Part shown: positions 31,439 through 41,080 of the stretch, piece after piece
How the letters are laid out: the number at the start of each line of letters is the position of its first letter
Position numbering within the stretch: position 1 is the stretch's first letter
Assembly (NCBI GenBank): GCA_958510875.1
Contig: OY294067.1
Location: 136,617,726 to 136,681,725 of the forward strand
Origin: Endomychus coccineus
Taxonomy: Eukaryota > Arthropoda > Insecta > Coleoptera > Endomychidae
Direction of reading: 5' to 3'
Length of the DNA: 64,000 nt
Translations under genes and position numbers: made by a program
The notes under the pieces: generated by a model
Databases searched by the model: none
What the model was told of the DNA's origin: nothing
Seen by the model: only the letters and a program-made list of their open reading frames with translations

Positions 31439-32575
31439 CGCTGGCGATTGGTGGGCGTTAACGTTTCGGTCGTTTCTCGCTCCGAACGTATTTTGCATAC
31501 ATGAAATGAAATCGAACATGTCCACTAGCGACCAAAAATTATCGGCTAACGACTTCATCGATACATAGTTTTATTAAACGTCGATAGAAAAGATAGAGTT
31601 GTCAACGTACCAGTTGTTCCTATTTCTGCACGCAATTCTCGTCCGAGAGATTAAATTGTGAAATTTTATACGCTCGACCCCCTCCCCCCCCCCCTATATG
31701 AAAATCGAAGATTACTCTAACGTAGTCGTTATGAGATGCGAATTTCAAAACTATGCATCGTTGTAGAAACAGATTCAGCGATCTTAGTGCGATAATTTCT
31801 GATCGGAAATAGTATTCGGAGACATCTACCGAAATGTAATGCAATTTCGTCGGAGTAACGTGGAGAGCGCCACATATTAAAATGTAATGCGATCCCGTTG
31901 AGGTAATGTAAAAAGCGCCATCTTTCGAAATATAATGCAATTCCGATGTGACAACTTGGTGAGCGCCACCTATCGAAACGTTATATCGAATTGTTACAAT
32001 AAGCAGATGAACGCCATCTGGCGGAGTTCTCTCAAACTTTCATCCAACACGTACAGCGTGAAACGTACCATAGATATACTATGTATTCTCAAGAAATCAC
32101 TAAATCTGTAGATGGGGTGGGTTTAATATTGTACAATCTAACCTCAATCGACTTCGCTTTCAGAACTCTGAATTGAATCTGATCAAAATTTTACCCCTTC
32201 TACCGTGATTTTCGTCAGAAATCAGTAGATTTTAGGATTTTCGTGACGTCAATTGGCTCTAGTCCAATGAGAATCGAGTATTCACTCAGCTGACCCTAAA
32301 TTAACTATATAATCAGCAAGCTTCTCGCCCGCGATCCTAAACCTCCTTGACCAGAGTAAGAACAACGTAGTAGTAAGAAGGAGCAGGCCGTCGCGGAGGT
32401 TATATATATAATATATATATATTATATATATAGGGGTGCAGGGGGTGCTATGGGGGTACGTGGAGCCCCATTGACTGTTTAAACTTGGCGTTAGCTTCTT
32501 GCGAGAACTGAAAGTTGCTTTCCACAATTTTCGTTGCCCCCGTGCTACGTCACGTATACGTCACGTAACTGTGAG
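31437..32575 (+). repeat. Long dispersed repeat LR, copy 1
   Basis: Nearly the same sequence recurs at 38342-39495 (direct) and in part at 54745-55470 and 58738-59505 (inverted). Landmarks in order: gattggtgggcgttaacgtt; a poly-C run (about 31679-31693); four to five units of a roughly 45-50-bp minisatellite containing gcgccac and aaatgtaatgc (about 31815-31985); tagattttaggattttcgtg; a TA-only tract (32399-32432); and ggggtgcagggggtgct. No gene is supported. It could encode a non-coding transcript, but that is not shown. Confidence 0.85.
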
Positions 32576-33060
32576 TCATCACTGCTGCAAAAGTTTTCGC
32601 AGCTCGAAGAAATCCGCCGGTGAGATTTCGTTCCAACAAATTTCATTCGAGGCAAACCTGTTTCTCGACGGAGCTAGTGCGCATGACGAGGAACTTTAAG
32701 TTTGGAGACTCGTTCGACGAGAGTTTCGTTCAAAGTTTTTGTAGCTCGAAGAAATCCACCGGTGAGATTTCGTTTCAACAAATTTCATTCGAGGCAAAAC
32801 TGTTTCTCGACGGAGCTAGTGCGCATGACGAGGAACTTTAAGTTTGGAGACTTGTTCGACGAGAGTTTCGTTCAAAGTTTTTGTAGCTCGAAGAAATCCA
32901 CCGGTGAGATTTCGTTTCAACAAATTTCATTCGAGGCAAAACTGTTTCTCGACGGAGCTAGTGCGCATGACGAGGAACTTTAAGTTTGGAGACTCGTTCG
33001 ACGAGAGTTTCGTTCAAAGTTTTTGTAGCTCGAAGAAATCCACCGGTGGAATTTCGTTTA
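32576..33060 (+). repeat. hr-like array A (period 142 bp, about 3.5 units)
   Basis: Units at about 32600, 32742, 32884 and 33026 each carry gaagaaatccaccggtgaga, tttcaacaaatttcattcga, a gacggagctagtgcgcatga block and gttcgacgagagtttcgttc. The core is a near-palindrome around ACCGGT (gaaattccaccggtggattt in other arrays). The unit length is not a multiple of three and the overlapping open frames are repeat artefacts. Analogy: baculovirus hr elements, palindromic origins and enhancers. Confidence 0.85.
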
Positions 33061-33204
33061 ATTGTGAACCGTTCGTTAGAAGTGAAATTACATCGAAAAT
33101 ATAAAACATTCCTTGATACACGGAAGGATATATTTCAAGAACCATTTTCCATACCACAAACGAATACGACTGCATATTTCCGTTTTCTTCCTTTACAATG
33201 CAGT

Positions 33205-33244
33205 GCATATATATATATGTTCCCAAGTAACGTACGGTTCAGTT
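33205..33244 (+). promoter_or_regulatory. TATA plus initiator promoter, copy 1 of a duplicated cassette
   Basis: TATATATATATG (about 33208-33219) and TTCAGTTCGC (about 33238-33247) are about 30 bp apart. The region about 33090-33270 resembles 35325-35490, so the promoter cassette is duplicated before unrelated genes. Confidence 0.6.
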
Positions 33245-33298
33245 CGCAATCGTAGTTTGTACGACATCGTTCGACCAAATCGATCATAATACCGTAAT

Positions 33299-34949
33299 AT
33301 GTCAGATAAAAACGAAAAATTATTGTCCGGTGTGACAGCTAGTGAACAATCCAAAAAACGTGATTTCTAGCAACGAGTCATTGAAGTTATTCGATGAGAA
33401 ATCCAACAGACGAATTTCGTTCACCAAACAATATCCTACAATTTCATTCCTCGAACGAGAGTAACGTTCAACTTTTCATCAAACGACTTCAACGATTCGG
33501 AATTTTGCTGCGCATCCGTTGTTCCTCCTCCAGACGTCGACAGCAATATAAAGAGAACGTGATCACGAAGCCACCAGTGCGATTCGACACATCAGATAGA
33601 TATTACGATAGTTGGAACATAGAACCGATATGCAGGTATCGCTGCCGTCATCGTCTACCGAGACCTACCAGAACAAACGTTGCAGTCACGTAACGGGACG
33701 AGTTTTTCGTCCGCTACAAGAAGTGCCGATCGATATCAAAAAAAAAGTTACGAGGGTGAAATATAACTTGAAAAATTTCGTAATTGAGATTTTGCACGAT
33801 CGTGGTATACAATTATATCATAAAGATATGCGATTTTCTTTCAATGTCGTCGATGCGTATATTTGTGGATGAGAAATGTGTCTTTTTCTAACCAATTTCG
33901 AGTCGTCACAACATCCATCGATATCATCGTTACCATCGATATCGTCTTCGTCAGCAGCGACGGTGTGTTTATCAAGCGAAGTTGCTAACATCGTTGACTA
34001 CATCAGTTTTATGAGGTGTACTTTTTTTCAAAGTTTGTTGTATATCGATAATTTTTTTGAAAGTTTGTTGCATATCGATGTGTTTTATAATCGATCGGCA
34101 ATCATATACGCTCTGATATTCCGAGCGTTTAACGACGATAGTTCGTCATTACACGATTTGTTGCAGTGTGACTCGGACATCGACATCGTTGTCATGTGCT
34201 TCAGATATATGTTCACGCAACACACGTATTACAAAATTAGTTTGCCGCATTTACTCGATAATCTCAGAGCATTGAAAACGAAAAATTACTTGACGGATTT
34301 GCGTCACGTTCGTAAACTGATTATGACATTTGTTCCTTATTGCTCGGCCGATCACACGAAAATTAAATTCGATAGCAATGTCACCTATCGAAAAATTGCG
34401 ACTGTCGCCGTTATATTTTTGTTGGCCACTCATAATTACCTGCAATCGAACGAAGAAGATGTTAATTTTCTGGAGGAATTGAAATTACATTGCTATCGCA
34501 ATGATCGGTGTTCGATTTTTACAGCAATTTCGTTGTTGTATCCGTTTATATCGAGTCCTCATCAATCGATCGACTCCCCACTGTATTACATTATCAATTC
34601 GAGAACCGATTCCGCGAACCATCTCAATGAGCGTACACGACACATTTATTTGCTGTTGCGTGAGAGAACTAGGTCGACTGGGTTCTTCGAATTTTTTGTA
34701 GATTCGACGGTATCGCCGAGATCATTGAAAATGTTGGCATTACGATTTATTTTCACAAATCAGCATCTGATGTTTATTTTTTGCAAATACTATATCAATC
34801 GGTTAGAGCTGAATCATGAGATTCGTCACGCGTACGATCGATACGGCATAGTAAAGTATGATCTGGTTGGCCGACTCATCGACAAAATTGAAAAAACGTT
34901 CGTCTGGAATCGTGTTCGGCCATCGACACAATTGAATTTGAAAGTGTGA
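33299..34949 (+). pseudogene. Family B gene, broken copy
   Basis: This is the third member of the family represented by 48920-50206 and 50395-51732. A 23-codon frame starts at ATG 33299 and stops at 33370. Conserved family sequence is recognisable from about 33720. An in-frame TGA at 33870-33872 stands where the paralogs have tryptophan (DMYASLWKLC against DAYICG-stop-EMC). The same frame then stays open from ATG 33876 to 34949 (357 codons), with strong similarity (IVVMCFRYMF, LIMTFVPYCSADHTK, IVKYDLV). The long 3' frame might still be expressed. Confidence 0.68.
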
Positions 34950-35427
34950 TATTTATTAATAAAAATATATTCTCAAATGTTTTTGTTTTATTTTCCGTAA
35001 TTGCAGTGATCCTCGTCAGTTCAAAAGATAACCGAACCTCGAAGTAATCCACCGGTGGAATTTCGTTCCAACAAATTTCACTCGAGATAAAACTGTTCCA
35101 TTCCTCGAACGAAAATTACGTTCAAAGTTTTTGCAGCTCGAAGAAATCCACCGGTGAGATTTCGTTTCGACAATCGATCGTTCGACGAGAGATTCTAGGC
35201 AGACAAAGTTTGTTCATCAGAAAATATCTTACGATTTTATTTTTCGAGCGAGAGTTACGTTCAAAGTTTTTATAGCTCGAAGAAATCCACCGGTGGAATT
35301 CGTTCGAAGTGAAATTACATTGAAAAAATAAAACATTCATTGATACACGGAAAAATATGTTTCAAGAACCAATTCTCGAACGACAAATTAATAAGGCTCT
35401 ATATTTCCATTTTCTTCGTATACAGTC
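34950..35427 (+). repeat. hr-like array B and duplicated promoter leader
   Basis: Positions about 35035-35305 hold two to three diverged units (aatccaccggtggaatttcg at about 35047, aatccaccggtgagatttcg at about 35145, aatccaccggtggaattcgt at about 35282). From about 35325 the sequence resembles the leader upstream of 33299. No gene is seen. Confidence 0.75.
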
Positions 35428-35434
35428 AATTACA

Positions 35435-35470
35435 TATATATGGGTCTGCCTATTCAAACGCGGTTCAGTT
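35435..35470 (+). promoter_or_regulatory. TATA plus initiator promoter, copy 2
   Basis: TATATATG (35435-35442) is followed by TCAGTT at 35465-35470, about 30 bp downstream, ahead of ATG 35498. Confidence 0.62.
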
Positions 35471-35497
35471 TGCAATCGTTGTTTCTACGACGTCCAG

Positions 35498-35881
35498 ATG
35501 AATTTAGTGTGCGAGCTATTGATGAATAACGCGTATGAATTATTTCTCGAAGAAAGAAGAAAATTTGAGCGTTCGGATTTGGCAGAGCAAGATTTCAATC
35601 TGAAATATGTTAGGCAGATCCGACATATCGAGTTTATGGTTCGGGATATGTACAATTACAGTAAAAAATTTGTAAAAATGAACAATGATCATTACATACA
35701 ATGTGTCTGGAGTGATCCCAAAGTACGTACTGGCCCGGAAACGTGTATATGTTCACACATTCGTCTGATATATGTGCGACTCTTGGACAAGATCGACGAG
35801 TTCCTGAGGCGGCATGAAAAAAGTCCGACAACGTATTTGACAGTGCGAATTTTCCCCGATTGTATGGATTTGCGTAAATAA
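35498..35881 (+). CDS. Unrecognised small accessory protein (127 aa)
   Basis: The start is ATG 35498, just downstream of a TATA/initiator pair. The longer in-frame extension to 35357 would include the promoter. The protein is mostly helical and charged, with a CICSHIR motif and a C-terminal FPDCMDLRK that recalls the MDLR motif of family A, although the rest does not align convincingly. Function unknown. Confidence 0.6.
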   Translation: MNLVCELLMNNAYELFLEERRKFERSDLAEQDFNLKYVRQIRHIEFMVRDMYNYSKKFVKMNNDHYIQCVWSDPKVRTGPETCICSHIRLIYVRLLDKIDEFLRRHEKSPTTYLTVRIFPDCMDLRK

Positions 35882-35929
35882 ATTGATTTTATAATTATTA
35901 TTTTTATTTATTTCGAATCTGCTGCCAAA

Positions 35930-36288
35930 CAAGGTGCGATGTGAACGATACAAGTTTTTTTAATGGATATCTTAGTGACGATAATTCAAAGCTAAGGCTT
36001 AAATCGCTCAAAATCGAATGGTGAACATTAATGGGCCACAAATATGATAATTTCGTACGATATGAAATGTATCATTTGTCCGCCAATGTTCAGATGTGGA
36101 CTCATACTGTGGAAATAACCGATCAACAGTTCATCGCTAAAGATCATTTTACTCTAAACGATTTTCATTTCGCGTTGGGATGCAAAAGGACTCACGGATA
36201 TAAAGATGAACAATCGTGTCAAAATAACAGTAGAAAATTACAATGTATACTACGTAATGTGATGTGTTCATTTGTTTATAATAAATAA
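35930..36288 (+). pseudogene. Family C relic with in-frame stop
   Basis: Translated on the plus strand it aligns with the C-terminal half of the minus-strand gene at 36401-37123 (SFFNGYLSDD against KFFDGYFQND; FTLNDFHFALGC against FTFEDFHDVLGC; SRKLQCILRNVM against SVKLQCMTSIVI). An in-frame TGA at 36022-36024 interrupts it directly after the shared IEW. ATG 36031 opens an 85-codon frame after the stop. The 5' half of the gene is missing. Confidence 0.65.
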
Positions 36289-36400
36289 ATTATCATTATT
36301 ATTTTGTTCTGGTATTATTATGCTAGTGTTTCAAGATCAAGAATTGATCCGTTGAAAAATTCGTATGTAAATTGAAAGATAATGGAAAATAATAACATCT

Positions 36401-37123
36401 TTATTGAGCGAAAAGGTACATGTTTATTACAATACTAGTCATACATTGCAATTTCACACTCCTATCCTCACAAGATGTAGTTTGTTCGTGATTGACATTA
36501 CACCCTAGAACATCGTGGAAATCTTCGAATGTGAATTCACTCTTACACGAGTAATGCGAATCGGTCGTGACAATGGTATAGGTGAACAGTCGCTGACGCG
36601 AAGGTATTCGAACCATGTCATAGTGTATATACTTTCCGCACGTTCTGCCGGTCAGTGTGTACCACTCGATCGGCATGGAAACTCGCTCGTTATTCAATAC
36701 CAGTACCAAGCCCCTACTATTATCCCAATCGTTTTGAAAATATCCATCAAAAAATTTCCCATTCATATCATCGTCCCAAGTCACGATAATCGGTATCGAT
36801 AGTACCGGCCGGCGAACATATATGCTGTCAATTATTGTAATCGGCGACACCGCCTTGGTGGCGTCTCTCCAGTGACCCGCTCGCACGTGATTACTCACGC
36901 GGAGCAGTCGATCGTTCGGCAAGTCGAATAGAAATGCAAAATGTTTCTCAATTTGGAACGTTTCCCTGGTTGCCAAGCTATACGGTGTGCCATTCAGATA
37001 TGTCGTCAGTGTCCCCTGTCTGAAAGCCGCAGCGATATAGATGAAATCCGTACCGAATTTCTCATATTGTCGTTCGGTTCGCTCGACGACTCTTTCATAT
37101 CGGTCACTAAAAACTGTGAAGCG
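36401..37123 (-). CDS. Family C domain, open frame without ATG, overlapping the zinc-knuckle ORF
   Basis: The frame is open from 37123 (right after TGA-TAA) to the stop at 36401, and looks protein-coding throughout its 240 codons (FIYIAAAFRQG, HFAFLFDLPNDRLL, CGKYIHYDMVRIP, FTFEDFHDVLGC). There is no ATG before residue about 120. It overlaps the 3' end of the ORF at 37006-37434 in the -1 frame. The overlap contains G-TTT-TTA (37114-37108 on the minus strand), a frameshift-prone heptamer. Either the two are joined by -1 frameshifting, or a frameshift mutation split one gene. Confidence 0.55.
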   Translation of the reverse strand, partial: RFTVFSDRYERVVERTERQYEKFGTDFIYIAAAFRQGTLTTYLNGTPYSLATRETFQIEKHFAFLFDLPNDRLLRVSNHVRAGHWRDATKAVSPITIIDSIYVRRPVLSIPIIVTWDDDMNGKFFDGYFQNDWDNSRGLVLVLNNERVSMPIEWYTLTGRTCGKYIHYDMVRIPSRQRLFTYTIVTTDSHYSCKSEFTFEDFHDVLGCNVNHEQTTSCEDRSVKLQCMTSIVINMYLFAQ

Positions 37124-37434
37124 TTATCATCGGACGAATTATCATCACTTTGTTCAGTTTCATATTCGGACGAAGATAACTCTTCGTCGCCTTCAACCGA
37201 ACTGTTACTTTCGATAGGAGAGGTACTGGCACGCTCGCATACCGGTAAAGTTTGTTCGCTATTTTCGACTAGTTTTTCCCGACGTGGACATTTTTTTGAA
37301 GTATTACTCCTATGATTTGAACCGCCACACGTTATGCATGGCTTGTTGACTCGTTTCTTTTTGAACACTCGATGTATGCATTTTTTCGAGGTACTTCGCA
37401 TGTGATCTGGACCGCCACATGTTGCACACGGCAT
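37006..37434 (-). CDS. Double zinc-knuckle protein with acidic serine-rich tail (142 aa)
   Basis: Two CxxCGGxxHxxxxSxKC motifs (CATCGGPDHMRSTSKKC and CITCGGSNHRSNTSKKC) form the N-terminus. A Ser/Glu/Asp-rich region follows. The first motif strongly resembles the start of the Fanzor N-terminal ORF (CKTCGGLDHSRVSSAKC), suggesting shared ancestry of this module. TATATAAA (37505-37498) lies about 65 bp before the ATG, with CCAGTC in between. Probably nucleic-acid binding; otherwise unknown. See the entry at 36401 for the possible frameshift continuation. Confidence 0.65.
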   Translation of the reverse strand: MPCATCGGPDHMRSTSKKCIHRVFKKKRVNKPCITCGGSNHRSNTSKKCPRREKLVENSEQTLPVCERASTSPIESNSSVEGDEELSSSEYETEQSDDNSSDDNASQFLVTDMKESSSEPNDNMRNSVRISSISLRLSDRGH

Positions 37435-37737
37435 ATTGTGATGTTGAACGGTGTTTAGCTGTTGATCGACTGGATGTTTGTATATGCACGATCTCCGTTT
37501 ATATAGGAGACGATATTCATTATAGCATAGGTTCTAAATATACAACAGAAGTGTTATCATTTCCATTTTCCGAACTAGCATTACATCGATTCACACTTAC
37601 GAATTTTCTTATGGGAGAGCATTCCCAAGTCGCGTTTCGATCACCCTGCTTCGAAATGGGGCGTATTTCGATAAAGAGTATATAATGAAGTCGCGGATAA
37701 TCATTTGTCATTAGTTCGACTAAATTACGCGTTCAGT

Positions 37738-38232
37738 ATGTCGCCAAGTAAGAAATCCAAACGTCGAAAAATCGAGTGGACCACGATGAAGTTCACGTCA
37801 GACATTCGTGACGGGGAACAACATCATTGTACAAGAGAAGGTTGGTCAGACATTCGTGAAGACATTCGTGACGGGAAACAAGGGGATCGTACAACAATGG
37901 ATTGGTCAGACATTCGTGACGGGAAACAACGGCATCGTACAACAGATGGTTGGTGTGACGGGAAACAACAGGAGGATTGTGCGAGGGGAAAAATAGAAGA
38001 TTGGGACTCTTGCGAATGGGGACAAGATCGTACACGAGAAGAAAAAGGCTATTGGTCGGACCCTGGTGAAGGGGACCAGGATTATCGTACCAGACGGAGA
38101 GAGGATTGGTCCGACCTGTTGGACGCGTTATGGCAACAAAATGAGCAGGAGGAGAATCGCGAACAATATGCAGAGGAGGAATTCGAACTCAAGCGATTAT
38201 ATTTCGATTGGCTCGGGGAAGAGAATGAATAA
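37738..38232 (+). CDS. Acidic repeat protein of the W-D-L family (164 aa)
   Basis: The start is ATG 37738. The frame upstream begins with TTG. A TATATAA box lies at about 37679-37685. A basic N-terminus (SPSKKSKRRKIEW) is followed by four to five copies of an about 14-residue repeat (WSDIRDGKQ..RTT). The acidic C-terminus (REDWSDLLDALWQQNEQE...EEEFELKRLYFDWL) matches the core of the proteins at 55763-56116 and 40719-40961. Function unknown. Confidence 0.65.
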   Translation: MSPSKKSKRRKIEWTTMKFTSDIRDGEQHHCTREGWSDIREDIRDGKQGDRTTMDWSDIRDGKQRHRTTDGWCDGKQQEDCARGKIEDWDSCEWGQDRTREEKGYWSDPGEGDQDYRTRRREDWSDLLDALWQQNEQEENREQYAEEEFELKRLYFDWLGEENE

Positions 38233-38341
38233 AAATATATTATCCAATGATTTGTTTCTATTTTTACCTCTGTCATTTTCGTTTTTGTGTAATAAGAATA
38301 TACCGCGCTGCAGTATATTAGAACGAAATTCATACTTCATG

Positions 38342-39495
38342 TCGATTGGCGATTGGTGGGCGTTAACGTTTAGGTCGTTTCTCGTTCCGAACGTATTTTA
38401 CATACATGAAATGGAATCGAACATATCCACTAACGACCAAAATTTATCGACTAACGACTTCAACGATACATAGTTTTATTAAACGTCGATAGAAAAGATA
38501 GAGTTGTCAACGTACCAGTTGTTCCTATTTCTGCACGCAATTCTCGTCCGAGAAATTAAATTGTGAAATTTTATACGCTTGACCCCCCCCCCCCCTATAT
38601 GAAAATCGAAGATTACTCTAACGTAGTCGTTATGAGATGCGAATTTCAAAACTATGCATCGTCGTAGAAACAGATTCAGCGATCTTAGTGCGATAATTTC
38701 TGATCGGAAATAGTATTCGGAGACATCTACCGAAATGTAATGCAATTTCGTCACAGTAACGTGAAGAGCGCCACCTATTGAAATGTAATGCGATCCCGTT
38801 GAGGTGATGTAAAAAGCGCCATCTTTCGAAATATAATGCAATTCCGATGTGACAACTTGGTGAGCGCCACCTATCGAAAAGTTATATCAATTTGTTACAA
38901 AAAGCAGATGAACGCCATCTGGTAGAATTCCCTTGAACTTCCAATCAACGTGTACAGTATTAAATCTTCCATAGATGTCTCATGAATATCATGAAATTAC
39001 TAAATCTGTGAATGGGGTGGGTTTAATATTGTACAATTTAACCTCAATCGACTTCGCTCTCGAAACTCTGAATTGAATCTGATCAAAATTTTACCCCTTC
39101 TACCGTGATTTTCGTCAGAAATCAGTAGATTTTAGGATTTTTGTGACGTCAATTGGCTCTAGTCCAATGAGAATCGAGTATTCACTCAGCTGACCCTAAA
39201 TTAACTATATAATCAGCAAGCTTCTCGCCCGCGATCCTAAACCTCCTTGACCAGAGTAAGAACAACGTAGTAGTAAGAAGGAGCAGGCCGTCGCGGAGGT
39301 TTTATATATAATATATATATAATATATATATATTATATATATAGGGGTGCAGGGGGTGCTATGGGGGTACGTGGAGCCCCGTTAACTGTTTAAACTTGGC
39401 GTTAGCTTCTCGCGAGAACTGAAAGTTGCTTTCCACAATTTTCGTTGCCCCCGTGCTACGTCACGTATACGTCACGTAACTGTGAGTCATCACTG
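38342..39495 (+). repeat. Long dispersed repeat LR, copy 2
   Basis: A direct repeat of 31437-32575 with the same landmarks in the same order: ggcgattggtgggcgttaac, poly-C (about 38583-38596), gcgccac minisatellite, TA-only tract (39302-39343), ggggtgcagggggtgctatg. Confidence 0.88.
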
Positions 39496-40670
39496 CTGCA
39501 AAAGTTTTCGCAGCTCGAAGAAATCCACCGGTGAGATTTCGTTTTAACAGATTTCATTCGAGGCAAAACTGTTTCTCGACGGAGCTAGTGCGCATGACGA
39601 GGAACTTTAAGTTTGGAGACTCGTTCGACGAGAGTTTCGTTCAAAGTTTTTGTAGCTCGAAGAAATCCACCGGTGAGATTTCGTTTCAACAAATTTCATT
39701 CGAGACAAAACTGTTTCTCGATGACGCTATTGCGCATGACGAGGAACTTGGAGATCTGTTCGACGAGAGATTCTAGGCGGACAGAGTTTGTTCATCAGAA
39801 AATATTTTACGATTTCATTTCGCGAACGAGAGTTTCGTTCAAAGTTTTTCTAGCTCGAAGAAATCCACCGGTAAGATTTCGTTTAAACAAATTTCATCCG
39901 AGACAAAACTATTTCTCGATGAACGAGAGTTTCGTTCAAAGTATTTGTAGCTCGAAAAAATCCACCGGTGGAATTTCGTTTCAACAATTATTCGTTCGAC
40001 GAGAGATTTTAGACGGACAAAGTTTATTCATCAGAAAATATTTTACGATTTTATTTCTCGAACGAGATTCACGTTCAACGATTTTGCAGCTCGAAGAAAT
40101 CCGCCGGTGAGATTTCGTTTCAACAAATTTCATTCGAGGCAAAACTGTTTCTCGACGGAGCTAGTGCGCATGACGAGGAACTTATAAGTTTGGAGATCCG
40201 TTCGACGAGAGATTCTACGCGGACAAAGTTTGTTCATCAAAAAATATTTTACGATTTCATTTCTCGAACGAGATTCACGTTCAAAGATTTTGTAGCTCGA
40301 AGAAATTCACCGGTGAGATTTCGTTTCAACAAATTTCATTCGAGATAAAACTGTTTCTCGATGACTCTAGTACGCATGACGAGGAACTTAAAAGTTTGGA
40401 GATTCGTTCGACGAAAGATTTTAGGCGGACAAAGTTTGTTCATCAGAAAATATTTCGCGATTTCATTTCTCGAACGAGATTCACGTTCAAAGATTTTACA
40501 GCTCGAAGAAATCCACCGGTGAGATTTCGTTTCAACAAATTTCATTCGAGGCAAAACTGTTTCTCGACGGAGCTAGTGCGCATGACGAGGAACTTTAAGT
40601 TTGGTGTCTCGTTCGACGAGAGTTTCGTTCAAAGTTTTTGCAGCTCGAATAAATTTGCCGGTAGTGTGTC
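39496..40670 (+). repeat. hr-like array C
   Basis: About eight units containing aatccaccggtgagatttcg or aatccaccggtggaatttcg (about 39524, 39664, 39863, 39960, 40101, 40304, 40510 and a decayed one at about 40647). They alternate with gttcgacgagag..., caaagtttgttcatcagaaa and tttctcgaacgaga blocks. Plus orientation, continuous with LR copy 2. Open frames here are repeat artefacts. Confidence 0.85.
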
Positions 40671-40718
40671 GAAAATCAGTTTTGCACGAATGCAAATCAT
40701 TGCAAATAACAAACAAGA

Positions 40719-40961
40719 CTAGATTTTAATATTTTTATTGTTGTTATTGGTATTGTTAGTGTCCGATACAGTTTCCAACCACTCTTCATACTGTTGTTGG
40801 AATTCGTCTTCTTCCTCCTCGTCATCGGTCCAATTGAGGACTGCCTCGTCATCTCGTCGAATCATCGCCCAGAGATCCTCCCAACCTGGTCGTTCGAACA
40901 TGGGAGGAACATGTTCTTTGAGTCGTCTGTTTTCTACCGTTCCCTCTCGATCGGTTGACAC
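40719..40961 (-). CDS. Small acidic protein of the W-D-L family, copy without a clear ATG
   Basis: Shares KEHVPP..E.PGWEDLWAMIRRDDE..LNWTDDE with the protein at 55763-56116, at near identity over this core. The frame is open upstream into an asparagine run (to about 41015) but contains no ATG before the core. The only candidates are GTG at 40961 or an internal ATG. The gene may have lost its start, or may use a start I cannot see. It stands divergent to P74. Confidence 0.55.
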   Translation of the reverse strand: MSTDREGTVENRRLKEHVPPMFERPGWEDLWAMIRRDDEAVLNWTDDEEEEDEFQQQYEEWLETVSDTNNTNNNNKNIKI

Positions 40962-41070
40962 GTTTTCTCGATTATTATCGTTGTTGTTGTTGTTGTTCGA
41001 TACACTAGTGAAAAATCATCGTTTCAATCCGTAAATTTCTGACTATAACTTTCCAACCCCACCGAATAAC

Positions 41071-41074
41071 TAAG
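41071..41074 (+). promoter_or_regulatory. TAAG late-promoter-like motif before P74
   Basis: CTAAG ends 6 bp before the P74 ATG. TAAG is the initiation motif of baculovirus late genes. Similar TAAG motifs sit at 46330-46333 and 52355-52358, before two other genes of this block. Confidence 0.4.
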
Positions 41075-41080
41075 AATTCG

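Noticed and set aside
32576..33060. CRISPR-like look of regularly spaced repeats
   Set aside because: Units are long and contiguous with no unique spacers between short repeats.
32499..33255. Series of 60-170-codon frames in the hr-like arrays (also 39531-40722, 53528-54749, 56280-58753)
   Set aside because: They restart every repeat unit, occur on both strands and shift frame with the palindrome.
10468..33872. TGA at two expected Trp positions as a sign of an altered genetic code
   Set aside because: Intact genes use TGG for Trp and TGA as terminator (P74 and the lipase-like gene end in TGA), so these are nonsense changes.
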